Shown here: piece after piece, positions 8,111 through 15,081 of the stretch
Numbering within the stretch: position 1 is the stretch's first letter
How the letters are laid out: each line of letters opens with the position of its first letter
Assembly: GCA_016187515.1 (NCBI GenBank)
Contig: JACPJN010000006.1
Span: 321,556 to 355,817, forward strand
From: Candidatus Uhrbacteria bacterium
Lineage (GTDB): Bacteria > Patescibacteriota > Patescibacteriia > GWA2-47-26
DNA: 34,262 nucleotides
Reading direction: 5' to 3'
Program-made: the position numbers and the translations under genes
Notes under the pieces: model-generated
What the model was told of the DNA's origin: nothing
The model's input: only the letters and a program-made list of their open reading frames with translations
Database searches by the model: none

Positions 8111-8210
8111 CCCCCTCTTAAGATAAGAGGGGGTAGGGGGAGTTATGAACGGTTCCAGCACAAAGGGGATGAGCATAACCCACCCTACCCTCCCTTACCT
8201 TAAGGGAGGG
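8111..8210. repeat. Pair of CCCTC/GAGGG inverted repeats
   Basis: CCCCCTCTTA pairs with TAAGAGGGGG around a 3-nt loop (8111-8133). CCCTCCCTT pairs with AAGGGAGGG (8188-8210). The same CCCTC-rich element type occurs inside epmA (8936-9030) and the TRM11-like gene (11724-11765). The stretch holds no gene. Confidence 0.7.
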
Positions 8211-8216
8211 AGAAAC

Positions 8217-8258
8217 ACAAAAAAAGAAAACCGCCGCGAGCGCAGAGCGCCAGGGCGG
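8217..8258 (-). terminator. Terminator of the small membrane protein gene
   Basis: On the minus strand, CCGCC..GGCGG with inner GCGC..GCGC pairing is followed by TTTTCTTTTTTT. Confidence 0.65.
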
Positions 8259-8283
8259 GGAACAGCAACGAAAGAACCGGGAT

Positions 8284-8610
8284 CTACGCGGACGGGGGCG
8301 AGGCCTTGCCTCCTTGCACAACTTCCAATGGCGCTGGGGTTTGGCGTTCTGGCAATCTTTCCTCGGCGAACGCTCTTTCTATCACCCAACCCACAACCTC
8401 GTGTGCCCCCACAATCAAGAGAGTGCCCGCGAAGGCGGTAATGCCGAAGAAAAAGAATCCGAATAGTCCTTCCTTCGGCAGAAAACGAATTGGCGAATGC
8501 TCCAGCACTGGCAACACGATCGTAGCACAGGCCGCGACCCAAAAAACCAATCCGCCCAAAAGAGCAACGAGTGCGATAAACAACGCTCCGAGTGTGGCCA
8601 TGAATCGCAT
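8284..8610 (-). CDS. Small integral membrane protein, unknown function
   Basis: 108 residues with two long hydrophobic segments, about 5-35 (which may hold an export signal) and 49-72, and a polar, Pro-rich tail ending GKASPPSA. The start is firm because AAAGGAGG lies 5 nt upstream. It is located between efp and epmA on the same strand, but with its own terminator and a strong SD unlike both neighbours. No family recognised. Confidence 0.75.
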   Translation of the reverse strand: MRFMATLGALFIALVALLGGLVFWVAACATIVLPVLEHSPIRFLPKEGLFGFFFFGITAFAGTLLIVGAHEVVGWVIERAFAEERLPERQTPAPLEVVQGGKASPPSA

Positions 8611-8639
8611 GGGTTCCTCCTTTTGCCGTTATATCACAA

Positions 8640-9824
8640 CTATACTCTGTCAAACAACTCCCCTGCCGGAAACGCAAGCACTTCTTCAATCGTCTTTGCG
8701 TTGGTAAGCAGCATCACTAGCCGATCCACGCCAAGAGCGATGCCGGCCGAAGGCGGCAGGTGGCCCACTGCCTCCAAAAAATCTTCATCCAGGGGAATTT
8801 GTTCTTTGCCAAGGTTTTTGCGCAACTTTTGCTCACTTAAAAACCGCACGCGCTGCTCTTGAGCGTCGGTCAATTCCGAAAATGCGTTGGCCAGCTCCAT
8901 TCCGGCAATATAGACCTCAAACCGCTCGGCGACCTGCCCCTCCCCTCCCCCTCCCCTAACCCCTCCCACAAGGGGAGGGGGATTTCCTTTTACTCCCTCT
9001 CCCTTTATGGGAGAGGGTTGGGGTGAGGGTTTCAGTCGCGCCAGCGAGGCCATGGAGGCCGGATAATCATATAAAATAGTCGGCTTAGGATACCCCAGAT
9101 TCGGCTCAATCTCGGTTAAAAATATTTTGAAAAATATATCGTCGTGGCTGTCGGTTCTGGCCACTTTATATCCTCTGGCTTTGGCCAGAGCCGTCAAATT
9201 CTCACGCTCGTGAGAATTTGACGGTGCAAATCCTGGCACATATTTCTTCCAGGCCTCGGCCATCGTAATACGCTGCCACGGGGAAGAGAGATCGATGGAT
9301 TGCCCTTGATATTGGATAATTGGATGATTAGATAATTCGGATTTGGGATTTGTTTGGAATTTGGAATTTGGAATTTGGAATTTGCCATGCTGACGCATTC
9401 GAATGCCATCTACCACATGCAATACAAGCCGTTCGACATCTTGCATAATCGACATGTAGTCAGCATGGCTGCGGTACCACTCCAGCATGGTAAACTCCGG
9501 ATTGTGCAATCCGCCCCACTCTTCTCCCGCGCGAAACGCGCGGGTAATTTCAAAAGTATTGTCAAAACCAGCCGCCAAAAGTTTTTTGTGCGCGTACTCC
9601 GGAGAAGTGATCAAATATGCATCGCACGCCTTGCCGCGTTCATCCCACAGTCGCGTACGCAGCGGATTTAAATACGGCTCCTGTCCAGCCGCCGGCACTA
9701 GGATCGGCGTCTCCGCCTCCAAAAAACCTTCCAAAATAAAAAACTCCCGGATCATCTGCACAATCCGAGCCCGCGTCTTTAATCGCTCCTGCAATTGCGG
9801 ATTTTTTAGCCGTCCCCATGTCAT
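8640..9824 (-). CDS. epmA: EF-P lysine ligase EpmA (PoxA/GenX), with two repeat insertions
   Basis: 394 residues. A truncated class II lysyl-tRNA synthetase paralogue that attaches (beta-)lysine to the tip Lys of EF-P. It lacks the N-terminal anticodon-binding domain. Family motifs: SPEYAHKKLLAAG, FRAGEEWGGLHNPEFTMLEWYR (class II motif 2), VAERFEVYIAGMELANAFSELTDA, and GIALGVDRLVML (motif 3). E. coli EpmA has about 325 residues. The excess is explained by two low-complexity inserts, about residues 146-174 (from AATTCC-type repeats) and 268-300 (from CCCTC-type repeats), both between conserved blocks. No epmB is in the window. No SD. Confidence 0.92.
   Translation of the reverse strand: MTWGRLKNPQLQERLKTRARIVQMIREFFILEGFLEAETPILVPAAGQEPYLNPLRTRLWDERGKACDAYLITSPEYAHKKLLAAGFDNTFEITRAFRAGEEWGGLHNPEFTMLEWYRSHADYMSIMQDVERLVLHVVDGIRMRQHGKFQIPNSKFQTNPKSELSNHPIIQYQGQSIDLSSPWQRITMAEAWKKYVPGFAPSNSHERENLTALAKARGYKVARTDSHDDIFFKIFLTEIEPNLGYPKPTILYDYPASMASLARLKPSPQPSPIKGEGVKGNPPPLVGGVRGGGGEGQVAERFEVYIAGMELANAFSELTDAQEQRVRFLSEQKLRKNLGKEQIPLDEDFLEAVGHLPPSAGIALGVDRLVMLLTNAKTIEEVLAFPAGELFDRV
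8936..9030. repeat. CCCTC/GGGGAG repeat inserted in frame in epmA
   Basis: C-rich and G-rich inverted halves (CCCTCCCACAAGGGGAGGG, then CCCTCTCCC..GGGAGAGGG) encode SPQPSPIKGEGVKG and PPPLVGGVRGGGG. The reading frame continues cleanly on both sides. Confidence 0.8.
9305..9388. repeat. AATTTGG tandem repeat inserted in frame in epmA
   Basis: GGAATTT units in tandem with diverged GGATAATT/GATTAGAT units encode KFQIPNSKFQTNPKSELSN and onward. The same AATTCCAAATTCC family occurs at 23783-23920. Confidence 0.8.
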
Positions 9825-9827
9825 ACG

Positions 9828-9950
9828 ATTTCGGTGTCGTTGGCGGTATCGCAGCGCGTATCGTTGTGGATATACGGTGTCGTCTCATTAAACCGTACTA
9901 CCACACCGTACTACGATACGGGAAGCGAAACCGACACCGACAACCGCCGC
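9828..9950. repeat. Imperfect long inverted repeat between epmA and rpsR
   Basis: GGTGTCGTTGGCGG on the left is mirrored by ACACCGACAACCGCC on the right. Inside, CGTATCGT is mirrored by ACGATACG and ACGGTGT by ACACCGT, around a centre near 9888. It could form a cruciform or act as a terminator/processing site for the rpsF-ssb-rpsR mRNA. Confidence 0.55.
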
Positions 9951-9952
9951 TT

Positions 9953-10162
9953 CTATTCCGGCATGTAGGGCATTAGCGCCATCGTCCTGGACTGCTTGAT
10001 TGCCCGAGCGGTCTTCCGCTGATGCGTCGCGCAAAGTCCGGACCGGCGCCGCGGCATAATTTTCATTCCAGCGGACACAAATTGCTTAAGCAAATTGACA
10101 TCCTTGTAGTCCGGAGCGGGCGCGTTATTGGCGCAAAAATGACAGGACTTTTTTGAAATCAT
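9953..10162 (-). CDS. rpsR: 30S ribosomal protein S18
   Basis: 69 residues, full length for S18, a platform protein that pairs with S6. The pattern DYKDVNLLKQFVSAGMKIMPRRRSGLCATHQRKTARAIKQSR is characteristic of the family. The N-terminal CHFC looks like the first half of a zinc-binding variant. Last gene of rpsF-ssb-rpsR, 9 bp after ssb. No SD. Confidence 0.95.
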   Translation of the reverse strand: MISKKSCHFCANNAPAPDYKDVNLLKQFVSAGMKIMPRRRSGLCATHQRKTARAIKQSRTMALMPYMPE

Positions 10163-10171
10163 AGCGAGAAT

Positions 10172-10624
10172 CTAGAACGGTATTTCTTCAACTTTAATTC
10201 CTTCCTCCGCAGTATCCGGAACTCCCGGTTCGGGATTAGCGGCTGGAAAGGACGGCTCGGCGGCGCGGGCGGCGGTTGAAGCGCTCCCTCCGGCTCCGGC
10301 CCGATCCAGCATCTGCATGCCCTCGAGCACAATTTCCGTGCGCTGTTTTTCTGATCCATCTTGAGCGGTCCATTTGCGCGTTTGCAATCTGCCCTCGGCA
10401 TATATTTTCTTGCCCTTAACCAAATACTGTCCGCAAATCTCGGCAAGCCGGCCCCAGGCCACCAGATTATGAAACTCCGCTTGATCTTGTTTATTGCCCT
10501 GCGCGTCATTATAGCGGCGATTGGTCGCGAGCCCAAACGAGCAAACCGTCTGGCCCGTAGGCGTGGTGCGCGTTTCCGGATTTCTAGTCAGATTGCCGAT
10601 GAGCATGACTTTGTTCAAATTCAT
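10172..10624 (-). CDS. ssb: Single-stranded DNA-binding protein
   Basis: 150 residues. An OB-fold domain at 1-105 (MNLNKVMLIGNLTRNPETR, SFGLATNRRY, FHNLVAWGRLAEI, GKKIYAEGRLQTR) is followed by a Pro/Ala/Glu-rich linker and an acidic-hydrophobic tail ending VEEIPF, the protein-interaction tip. It lies between rpsF and rpsR, the conserved order. The upstream gap is filled by an ACGAATT repeat. No SD. Confidence 0.96.
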   Translation of the reverse strand: MNLNKVMLIGNLTRNPETRTTPTGQTVCSFGLATNRRYNDAQGNKQDQAEFHNLVAWGRLAEICGQYLVKGKKIYAEGRLQTRKWTAQDGSEKQRTEIVLEGMQMLDRAGAGGSASTAARAAEPSFPAANPEPGVPDTAEEGIKVEEIPF

Positions 10625-10627
10625 ACT

Positions 10628-10712
10628 TGTGTACGAATCAACGAATTATCGTACGAATATAACGAATGCAACGAATTCGTAGTATTCGTGCAAGATTCGT
10701 AATTCGTACACA
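10628..10712. repeat. ACGAAT repeat tract between rpsF and ssb
   Basis: About eight ACGAAT/ATTCGT units in both orientations fill the 92-bp gap inside an essential operon. It is one more short repeat family, different from those in epmA and leuS. Confidence 0.75.
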
Positions 10713-10716
10713 TATT

Positions 10717-11247
10717 TTATTTCCCCAATATCTCTTCCAGTTTGCGGTCCAATTCCTCCATGGAAATTACCGGTTTTTCCTCGGCCTTTTTTACTTCTCC
10801 CAGCGGAGCGGCCTCGGGCGCTCGGGCGCGCGTTATCGCGGCCTGGTTAAAAGTCGGGGGCGGCGCGGGAATAAAAGGCGCTCGCGTTAAAGCCGGACGA
10901 ACCTTGGCGGGCATTACTTTTGCCGGACTGGCTATAAACGGGCGAAAGGTCCCTTTTATTTTGGTCACTGTAAACCGCAAGGCATCTCCGCCAAGGAGCA
11001 GCGCGCGCTGAAACTCACCGAGGACGGCGGGCAACATTTCAAATTGGATTAAGTGATGGTAGGCCTGGCGAAGGCGGTTTACCGAATAAGGAAGCTTACC
11101 CTTCTGTAATCCAACGCTCGAGACAACTGCTCCCCCTTGGGCGCGAATGCGTTCCTCGATTTTACCGGCCATTGCCTTAAGTTCCTCTTCCGTGCCGGTT
11201 AGGGGAAACAGGGCTAGAATTTCATATTTTTGCAGGCCTTCAGTCAT
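10717..11247 (-). CDS. rpsF: 30S ribosomal protein S6 with long C-terminal extension
   Basis: 176 residues, against roughly 95-135 in most bacteria. The S6 fold occupies residues 1-105 (YEILALFPLTGTEEELKAM, GKLPYSVNRLRQAYHHLIQF). A Pro/Ala-rich basic linker follows (about 108-155), then a predicted acidic helix EELDRKLEEILGK. S6 binds S18 on the 30S platform, fitting the operon. The promoter TTGACA-17-TACGAT lies so close that the transcript should begin within two bases of the ATG. Confidence 0.94.
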   Translation of the reverse strand: MTEGLQKYEILALFPLTGTEEELKAMAGKIEERIRAQGGAVVSSVGLQKGKLPYSVNRLRQAYHHLIQFEMLPAVLGEFQRALLLGGDALRFTVTKIKGTFRPFIASPAKVMPAKVRPALTRAPFIPAPPPTFNQAAITRARAPEAAPLGEVKKAEEKPVISMEELDRKLEEILGK

Positions 11248-11255
11248 AGTGGGCT

Positions 11256-11284
11256 ATCGTATCATGACCCCTAAATCATGTCAA
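11256..11284 (-). promoter_or_regulatory. Promoter of the rpsF-ssb-rpsR operon
   Basis: On the minus strand, TTGACA (11284-11279), a 17-bp spacer and TACGAT (11261-11256). The expected start near 11249 is two bases before the rpsF ATG, so the mRNA is leaderless. The -35 overlaps that of the divergent promoter. Confidence 0.75.
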
Positions 11285-11306
11285 CTTCCTGCGATCATGA
11301 TACAAT
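11279..11306 (+). promoter_or_regulatory. Divergent promoter of the TRM11-like gene
   Basis: TACAAT (11301-11306) lies 16 bp after TGTCAA (11279-11284), which is the reverse of the rpsF -35 box. The ATG at 11315 begins 8 bp after the -10, again predicting a leaderless mRNA. Confidence 0.5.
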
Positions 11307-11314
11307 CTCTCACT

Positions 11315-12661
11315 ATGCCCACCTACTTCTTTATACTTGGCCGCAATCCCGAACTCTCCTTGGCGGAACTTCATGCCCTACTGCCCGTCAAGTACGCCCT
11401 GCGGGCCTTTTCCCGCGAGGCGGCGATTGTGGAGTGCGCGGAACTTGAGGTAGAAACACTGATGCGGAGATTGGGCGGAACGATAAAGATGGGGGAGATA
11501 CTCCAAGCTTGTCATTTCGACCAAGCGAGCGGAGCGAGCGCGCGGAGAAATCTCACACCTCTCCTCCTGGAAGTCGTGGGATCTCTCGACTGCGCTCGAG
11601 ATGACGAAAAGCGTAAAAAACTTTTTCTTGGACTTAGCGCCTACGCGCTTAACAACACTGCGAAACTTCCTTCAGTGCGGGAATTACGTAATCTTGGGAT
11701 TGAAATTAAACGCGCGCTGCAAACCCCCTCTTCATCTCCCCCTTCTCAAGGGGGAGAAAAAAGGAGTGTGCGCCTGGTCACTTCCAAAGAAATTGCCCTT
11801 TCGTCCGTCATTGTAAAAAAAGAAAAACTGCTCACCCGGGGCGCGGAGATCGTACTTTTTTACGGCGCCAAAATCGAATCTCTAATTTCTAATCTCTCCG
11901 CCCGAGGCGGATCCGCCTCGGGCGGACAATATCCAATTGTCGGTAAAACCCTGGCCGTCCAAGAATTTGAAGAGGCGAGCGCCCGCGACTTTGGCCGTCC
12001 GGCGCGCGAAATGAAAGTCGGGCTGCTTCCGCTTCAGCTAGCCAAAATTATGATTAACCTCGCCCGCGCGCCTCTTGATGCCACGATTCTTGATCCGTTT
12101 TGCGGATTTGGCACGGTGTTGATGGAGGCCTCCCAAATGGGCTACACCAATCTTATTGGCACTGACCTGGAACAAAAAATGGTTGACGCGACGCGAAAAA
12201 ACCTAGAGTGGCTTCAAGCGAAGTTCACAGTCAACAGTTCACAGTCCACTGCAAAATTGATCACCGCCCCCGTAGAACAACTTTCCAAACACCTTCCCCC
12301 GCGCTCTGTAGACGCGATCGTCACCGAGCCGTATCTGGGACCGACAAGAGAAACCCGAGATTCGAGATTCGAGATTCGAGATTTGGTTGACCTCTACATC
12401 AATGCCTTCCGTGAGTTTGCAAAAATCCTTAAACCCAATGCCCGTGTCGTTTTTATCATGCCCTCCTTCAAATCTGGCGCCACGCTAACAAAAACCTCCG
12501 CCCACGTCCTTCCTGAAATAAAAAAACTCCGCTTCCAACCGATCCCGCTTCTCCCTAATAACTTAATAACTCAATCACTTAATAACTCCGTCTCAATTAC
12601 CTACTCCCGTCCTGACCAACGCGTCCTGCGTGAAATTTTTGTGTTTGAATATAAAAAATAG
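11315..12661 (+). CDS. TRM11-like SAM-dependent RNA methyltransferase riddled with repeat insertions
   Basis: 448 residues. The N-terminus (MPTYFFILGRNPELSLAELHAL) resembles the THUMP-type domain of TRM11/guanosine-N2 methyltransferases. The Rossmann core has DPFCGFGTVLMEA (SAM binding) and the catalytic-type motif TEPYLGP (in place of DPPY). The probable product is an m2G-type tRNA modification. I chose the ATG at 11315 because a longer frame would overlap rpsF and the promoter. Six in-frame low-complexity tracts of different repeat families lie at 11511-11605, 11724-11765, 11897-11926, 12222-12252, 12355-12384 and 12555-12588; without them the protein would be about 80-100 residues shorter. 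Confidence 0.85.
   Translation: MPTYFFILGRNPELSLAELHALLPVKYALRAFSREAAIVECAELEVETLMRRLGGTIKMGEILQACHFDQASGASARRNLTPLLLEVVGSLDCARDDEKRKKLFLGLSAYALNNTAKLPSVRELRNLGIEIKRALQTPSSSPPSQGGEKRSVRLVTSKEIALSSVIVKKEKLLTRGAEIVLFYGAKIESLISNLSARGGSASGGQYPIVGKTLAVQEFEEASARDFGRPAREMKVGLLPLQLAKIMINLARAPLDATILDPFCGFGTVLMEASQMGYTNLIGTDLEQKMVDATRKNLEWLQAKFTVNSSQSTAKLITAPVEQLSKHLPPRSVDAIVTEPYLGPTRETRDSRFEIRDLVDLYINAFREFAKILKPNARVVFIMPSFKSGATLTKTSAHVLPEIKKLRFQPIPLLPNNLITQSLNNSVSITYSRPDQRVLREIFVFEYKK
11511..11605. repeat. 95-bp GTCATTTCGA..TCGAGATGAC element in frame
   Basis: Inverted termini GTCATTTCGA and TCGAGATGAC (one mismatch) flank GCGAGCGGAGCGAGCG and GGGATCTCTCGACTGCGCTCG. It belongs to a dispersed GTCATT/GAGATC repeat type; relatives occur at about 16245, 24471, 26815 and 31995. 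It encodes about 32 extra residues of the methyltransferase. Confidence 0.8.
11897..11926. repeat. 30-bp perfect palindrome inside the methyltransferase gene
   Basis: Two 15-base arms, TCCGCCCGAGGCGGA and its complement, meet without spacer. A related half unit, TCCGCCCGAGGCGGA, appears inside the PBP gene near 19588. Confidence 0.85.
12222..12252. repeat. AGTTCACAGTCAACAG-type repeat in frame
   Basis: Same family as the two tracts in leuS (641-673, 795-815); encodes FTVNSSQST. Confidence 0.8.
12355..12384. repeat. GAGATTC tandem repeat in frame
   Basis: Three to four copies of GAGATTC encode RDSRFEIRD within the catalytic domain, just after TEPYLGP. Confidence 0.8.
12555..12588. repeat. 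CTTAATAACT repeat in frame
   Basis: CTTAATAACTCAATCACTTA and a following AATAACT encode NNLITQSLNNS. The same family lies upstream of rpsT (30478-30565). Confidence 0.75.
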
Positions 12662-12683
12662 AAGGTGACCCGCTAGGATCACC
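12652..12683 (-). terminator. Terminator of the 12726-13184 gene
   Basis: On the minus strand, GGTGATCC-TAGC-GGGTCACC (one mismatch) is followed by TTCTATTTTTTA, which reads into the end of the methyltransferase gene. Confidence 0.6.
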
Positions 12684-12725
12684 GTGAAAAGAACGTGGCG
12701 CGGAAAAAAGCGGCTGTTTCGGGCA

Positions 12726-13184
12726 CTACTTTTCCTCCGGCCTATCCTTCTCGGACCGGAAATTCTCCGGAACCGGTGGTGGTGGTTCGACCGGAGCGCC
12801 CCTCCCCGGAAACCGCGCGAGGAAGGGATAGTTTTCCTCGGTCAATCCCCAACCAGTAGAACGCGGAGGGACTTCTGTGTCGTCGAGCGTTGGATCACCG
12901 GGCCGTGGCCATCGGGCAGGAATTAGCAATCTCATGAGTCGCGGCTCCAAAAATTTGAAACAACGCACCCCCAACCAGAAAGTAGCCATGAACTCCGTCA
13001 ATACGATGACAACTTGTAGTCTTTGCCCGAACAAGTGCATCGGCGTCAACCGCAACATCACCACAAAACAGACAGCGTTCAGAAGGATGCCACTTATGCC
13101 GGCGAGTATCAACCCCGCCAACCGTACCCCACACTGAAGAATCTCGCCTGCGTCTTCCGAAGGATTGGTCTTCATTTGTGTCAT
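12726..13184 (-). CDS. Small membrane protein, unknown function
   Basis: 152 residues. Two hydrophobic segments, about 22-46 and 58-75, sit in an N-terminal half, followed by a Pro-rich, charged, probably disordered tail of about 60 residues (PPRSTGWGLTEENYPF, PVEPPPPVPENF). AGGAGGTG precedes the ATG at close spacing. Flanked by its own terminator. It resembles the 8284 gene in style (strong SD, two membrane spans, Pro-rich tail) but not in sequence. No family recognised. Confidence 0.75.
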   Translation of the reverse strand: MTQMKTNPSEDAGEILQCGVRLAGLILAGISGILLNAVCFVVMLRLTPMHLFGQRLQVVIVLTEFMATFWLGVRCFKFLEPRLMRLLIPARWPRPGDPTLDDTEVPPRSTGWGLTEENYPFLARFPGRGAPVEPPPPVPENFRSEKDRPEEK

Positions 13185-13234
13185 GGAACACCTCCTAATT
13201 TGACTTTACTCTTGCTTTTGCCAAGCGTCAAATA

Positions 13235-14308
13235 TCACACCGTCACTCGAAAATGCACGACATCCCCGTCTTGCATTGCGTATTCTTTTCCCTCCAGCCG
13301 CAGCGCGCCGTGTTCTTTGGCCCCGGCCTCGCCGTGATATTTAATAAAGTCAGCGCAGGTAATCACTTCCGCGCGAATAAACGCTTTTTCAAAATCCGAA
13401 TGAATCACGCCGGCGGCTTGCGGCGCTTTTGTTCCTTTTACAATAGTCCAAGCCCGCGTTTCCATTTCTCCGCTGGTCAAAAATGTTATCAACCCCAGTA
13501 ATTTATAACTGGCGTAAATAAGCTGATCAAGTCCTGACTCGTTCATTCCCAGATCCTTCATCATGCCCTGCGCGTCTTCTGCCGACAGTTCTGCCAACTC
13601 GCTTTCAATCTTTGCCGAAATCAAAACTCTCGGCCCAGGCAATGTCGGATCAACCCCTAATTCCTGATTCATAATTCCTGATTCATCAATGTTATACACG
13701 TACAGCACCGGCTTCATAGTCAAAAGATGCAGATCGCGCACCGCGGCCTGCTCATCTTCATTCAAAACGCCCCGCGCCCATTTACCCTGGTTCAACCCGG
13801 CTTTTGCTTTTTCAAGAATTACTTTTAATTTTACCGCCTCTTTATCGCCGCCGCGCGCTTTCTCGTTCGCGTCGTGGATCCGCTTCTCCACGGTTTTCAA
13901 ATCCGCAAGCGCCAGCTCAACCCCAATGACTTCAATATCGCTTTTGGGGTCCGGCTTGCCATGCACATGGATGACATTCGGATCGGAAAATACGCGCACC
14001 ACTTGCGCGATCGCGTCTACCTCGCGAATGTGCGACAAAAATTGATTGCCCAGCCCTTCGCCCGTGCTGGCCCCGCGCACCAGTCCGGCAATATCGTAAA
14101 ACTGCACGGTAGTCGGAATAATTTTTTCCGATTTTGAAACGCGCGCCAATTCCGCAAGACGGGCGTCTGGCACCTCAACTACTCCAACATTCGGATCAAT
14201 CGTGGCAAACGGATAGTTTGCAATCAAGACGCTCTTTTTGGTAAGCGCTTTGAAAAGGGTGGATTTGCCCACGTTGGGAAGGCCGACGATCCCGATTGAA
14301 AAACTCAT
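13235..14308 (-). CDS. ychF: Obg-family GTPase/ATPase YchF
   Basis: 357 residues, normal size. A ribosome-associated P-loop protein that usually prefers ATP. Walker A GLPNVGKST is at 9-17, and DIAGLVRGASTGEGLGNQFLSHIREVD is the G3/switch region. KPVLYVYNIDE stands at the G4 position. The C-terminal TGS domain (AWTIVKGTKAPQAAGVIHSDFEKAFIRAEV, ending QDGDVVHFRVTV) is complete. An in-frame insertion after the G4 strand comes from two tandem copies of a 14-bp unit, AATTCCTGATTCAT (13659-13686). No SD. Confidence 0.97.
   Translation of the reverse strand: MSFSIGIVGLPNVGKSTLFKALTKKSVLIANYPFATIDPNVGVVEVPDARLAELARVSKSEKIIPTTVQFYDIAGLVRGASTGEGLGNQFLSHIREVDAIAQVVRVFSDPNVIHVHGKPDPKSDIEVIGVELALADLKTVEKRIHDANEKARGGDKEAVKLKVILEKAKAGLNQGKWARGVLNEDEQAAVRDLHLLTMKPVLYVYNIDESGIMNQELGVDPTLPGPRVLISAKIESELAELSAEDAQGMMKDLGMNESGLDQLIYASYKLLGLITFLTSGEMETRAWTIVKGTKAPQAAGVIHSDFEKAFIRAEVITCADFIKYHGEAGAKEHGALRLEGKEYAMQDGDVVHFRVTV
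13659..13686. repeat. Tandem 14-bp repeat inside ychF
   Basis: AATTCCTGATTCAT occurs twice without gap. It encodes part of DESGIMNQELG next to the G4 region. Confidence 0.85.
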
Positions 14309-14348
14309 AGACCACTAGCGTATCACACTCCCCTAAAAAAGAAAATCG

Positions 14349-14377
14349 TTGACCTTTTTGGGACGCCGTGTTATGGT
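14349..14377 (+). promoter_or_regulatory. Promoter of the HAD phosphatase gene
   Basis: TTGACC (14349-14354), a 17-bp spacer and TATGGT (14372-14377). The SD and ATG follow at 14392 and 14405. Confidence 0.7.
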
Positions 14378-14404
14378 ATGAACGCCACCACAAAGGAGAA
14401 GGTG

Positions 14405-15046
14405 ATGCCGATTCGCACGATTATCTGCGACGTGGGGGATGTTCTTGTCGACTTTGATTACTCCCGCTGTTTCGCCTACCTTGCCCATGTACTCCATACT
14501 GATGCCCGCACCGTGCGGGCACTCTGGACGGAAAAAGATTTGCCCGACGCGCTCCTGTACCGCTTTGCGCGCGGAGACATTGATCTTGCCGGGCTCTGGG
14601 ATGGGTTCGCAAAACAATTCGGGGTTCGCTTTCATTCGCACATGGAACACGACTTCAGAGTATTGTGGATGGTCGGTAGTGAAGGGCTTAACCCAGAGGT
14701 ACACCGCCTACTCAAGACAACTCACGCGACCCACGGAATTCGTCTTGTCTCGTGCACCAATGTGGATCCCATTCACGGACAAGAGCTTCGCGGCCCGGGC
14801 GAGGCGCTGAACAACTTCTTTGCGGAAGAAGTGCAGTCGTGGCAAGTGCGTGCCATGAAACCCGAAGCGGCGATGTACGAGCACGCGCTTGCGGTTGCAC
14901 ACGCGGCGCCCGAGGAATGTTTGTTCATTGACGACACACTTGAGAATGTGGAAGCCGCGCAGCGCTTTGGAATGCACGGGCACCACTTCACAAGCTCTGC
15001 GGAGTTGAAACACGAACTCGCGCGGCTTGGGCTCGCCTCGCCGTAA
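14405..15046 (+). CDS. HAD-superfamily hydrolase (YihX-like phosphatase)
   Basis: 213 residues. Haloacid dehalogenase fold phosphatase. Motif I CDVGDVLVDFD gives Asp9 as nucleophile, and the following D-x-G-x-V pattern matches YihX-type sugar-phosphate phosphatases. Motif II is in LVSCTNVDPIH, the motif III Lys in AMKPEAAMYEHAL, and motif IV is FIDDTLENVEAAQRFG. The probable substrate is a small phosphorylated metabolite; which one cannot be told. I chose ATG 14405 over 14378 because AAGGAG precedes it at 7 nt and 14378 falls next to the -10 box. Confidence 0.88.
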   Translation: MPIRTIICDVGDVLVDFDYSRCFAYLAHVLHTDARTVRALWTEKDLPDALLYRFARGDIDLAGLWDGFAKQFGVRFHSHMEHDFRVLWMVGSEGLNPEVHRLLKTTHATHGIRLVSCTNVDPIHGQELRGPGEALNNFFAEEVQSWQVRAMKPEAAMYEHALAVAHAAPEECLFIDDTLENVEAAQRFGMHGHHFTSSAELKHELARLGLASP

Positions 15047-15081
15047 TACATTCACGGGGCGGGTCTTTTTTTAAGCCAAAA

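Noticed and set aside
9305-9388. CRISPR-like array
   Set aside because: Short tandem units without unique spacers; it is a low-complexity repeat. No CRISPR array or cas gene was seen anywhere in the window.
8640-9824. Full lysyl-tRNA synthetase
   Set aside because: No N-terminal anticodon-binding OB domain; the sequence pattern and size without repeats match EpmA.
11147-11314. N-terminal extension of the methyltransferase frame
   Set aside because: It runs antisense into rpsF and across both promoters; the family-like sequence starts at 11315.
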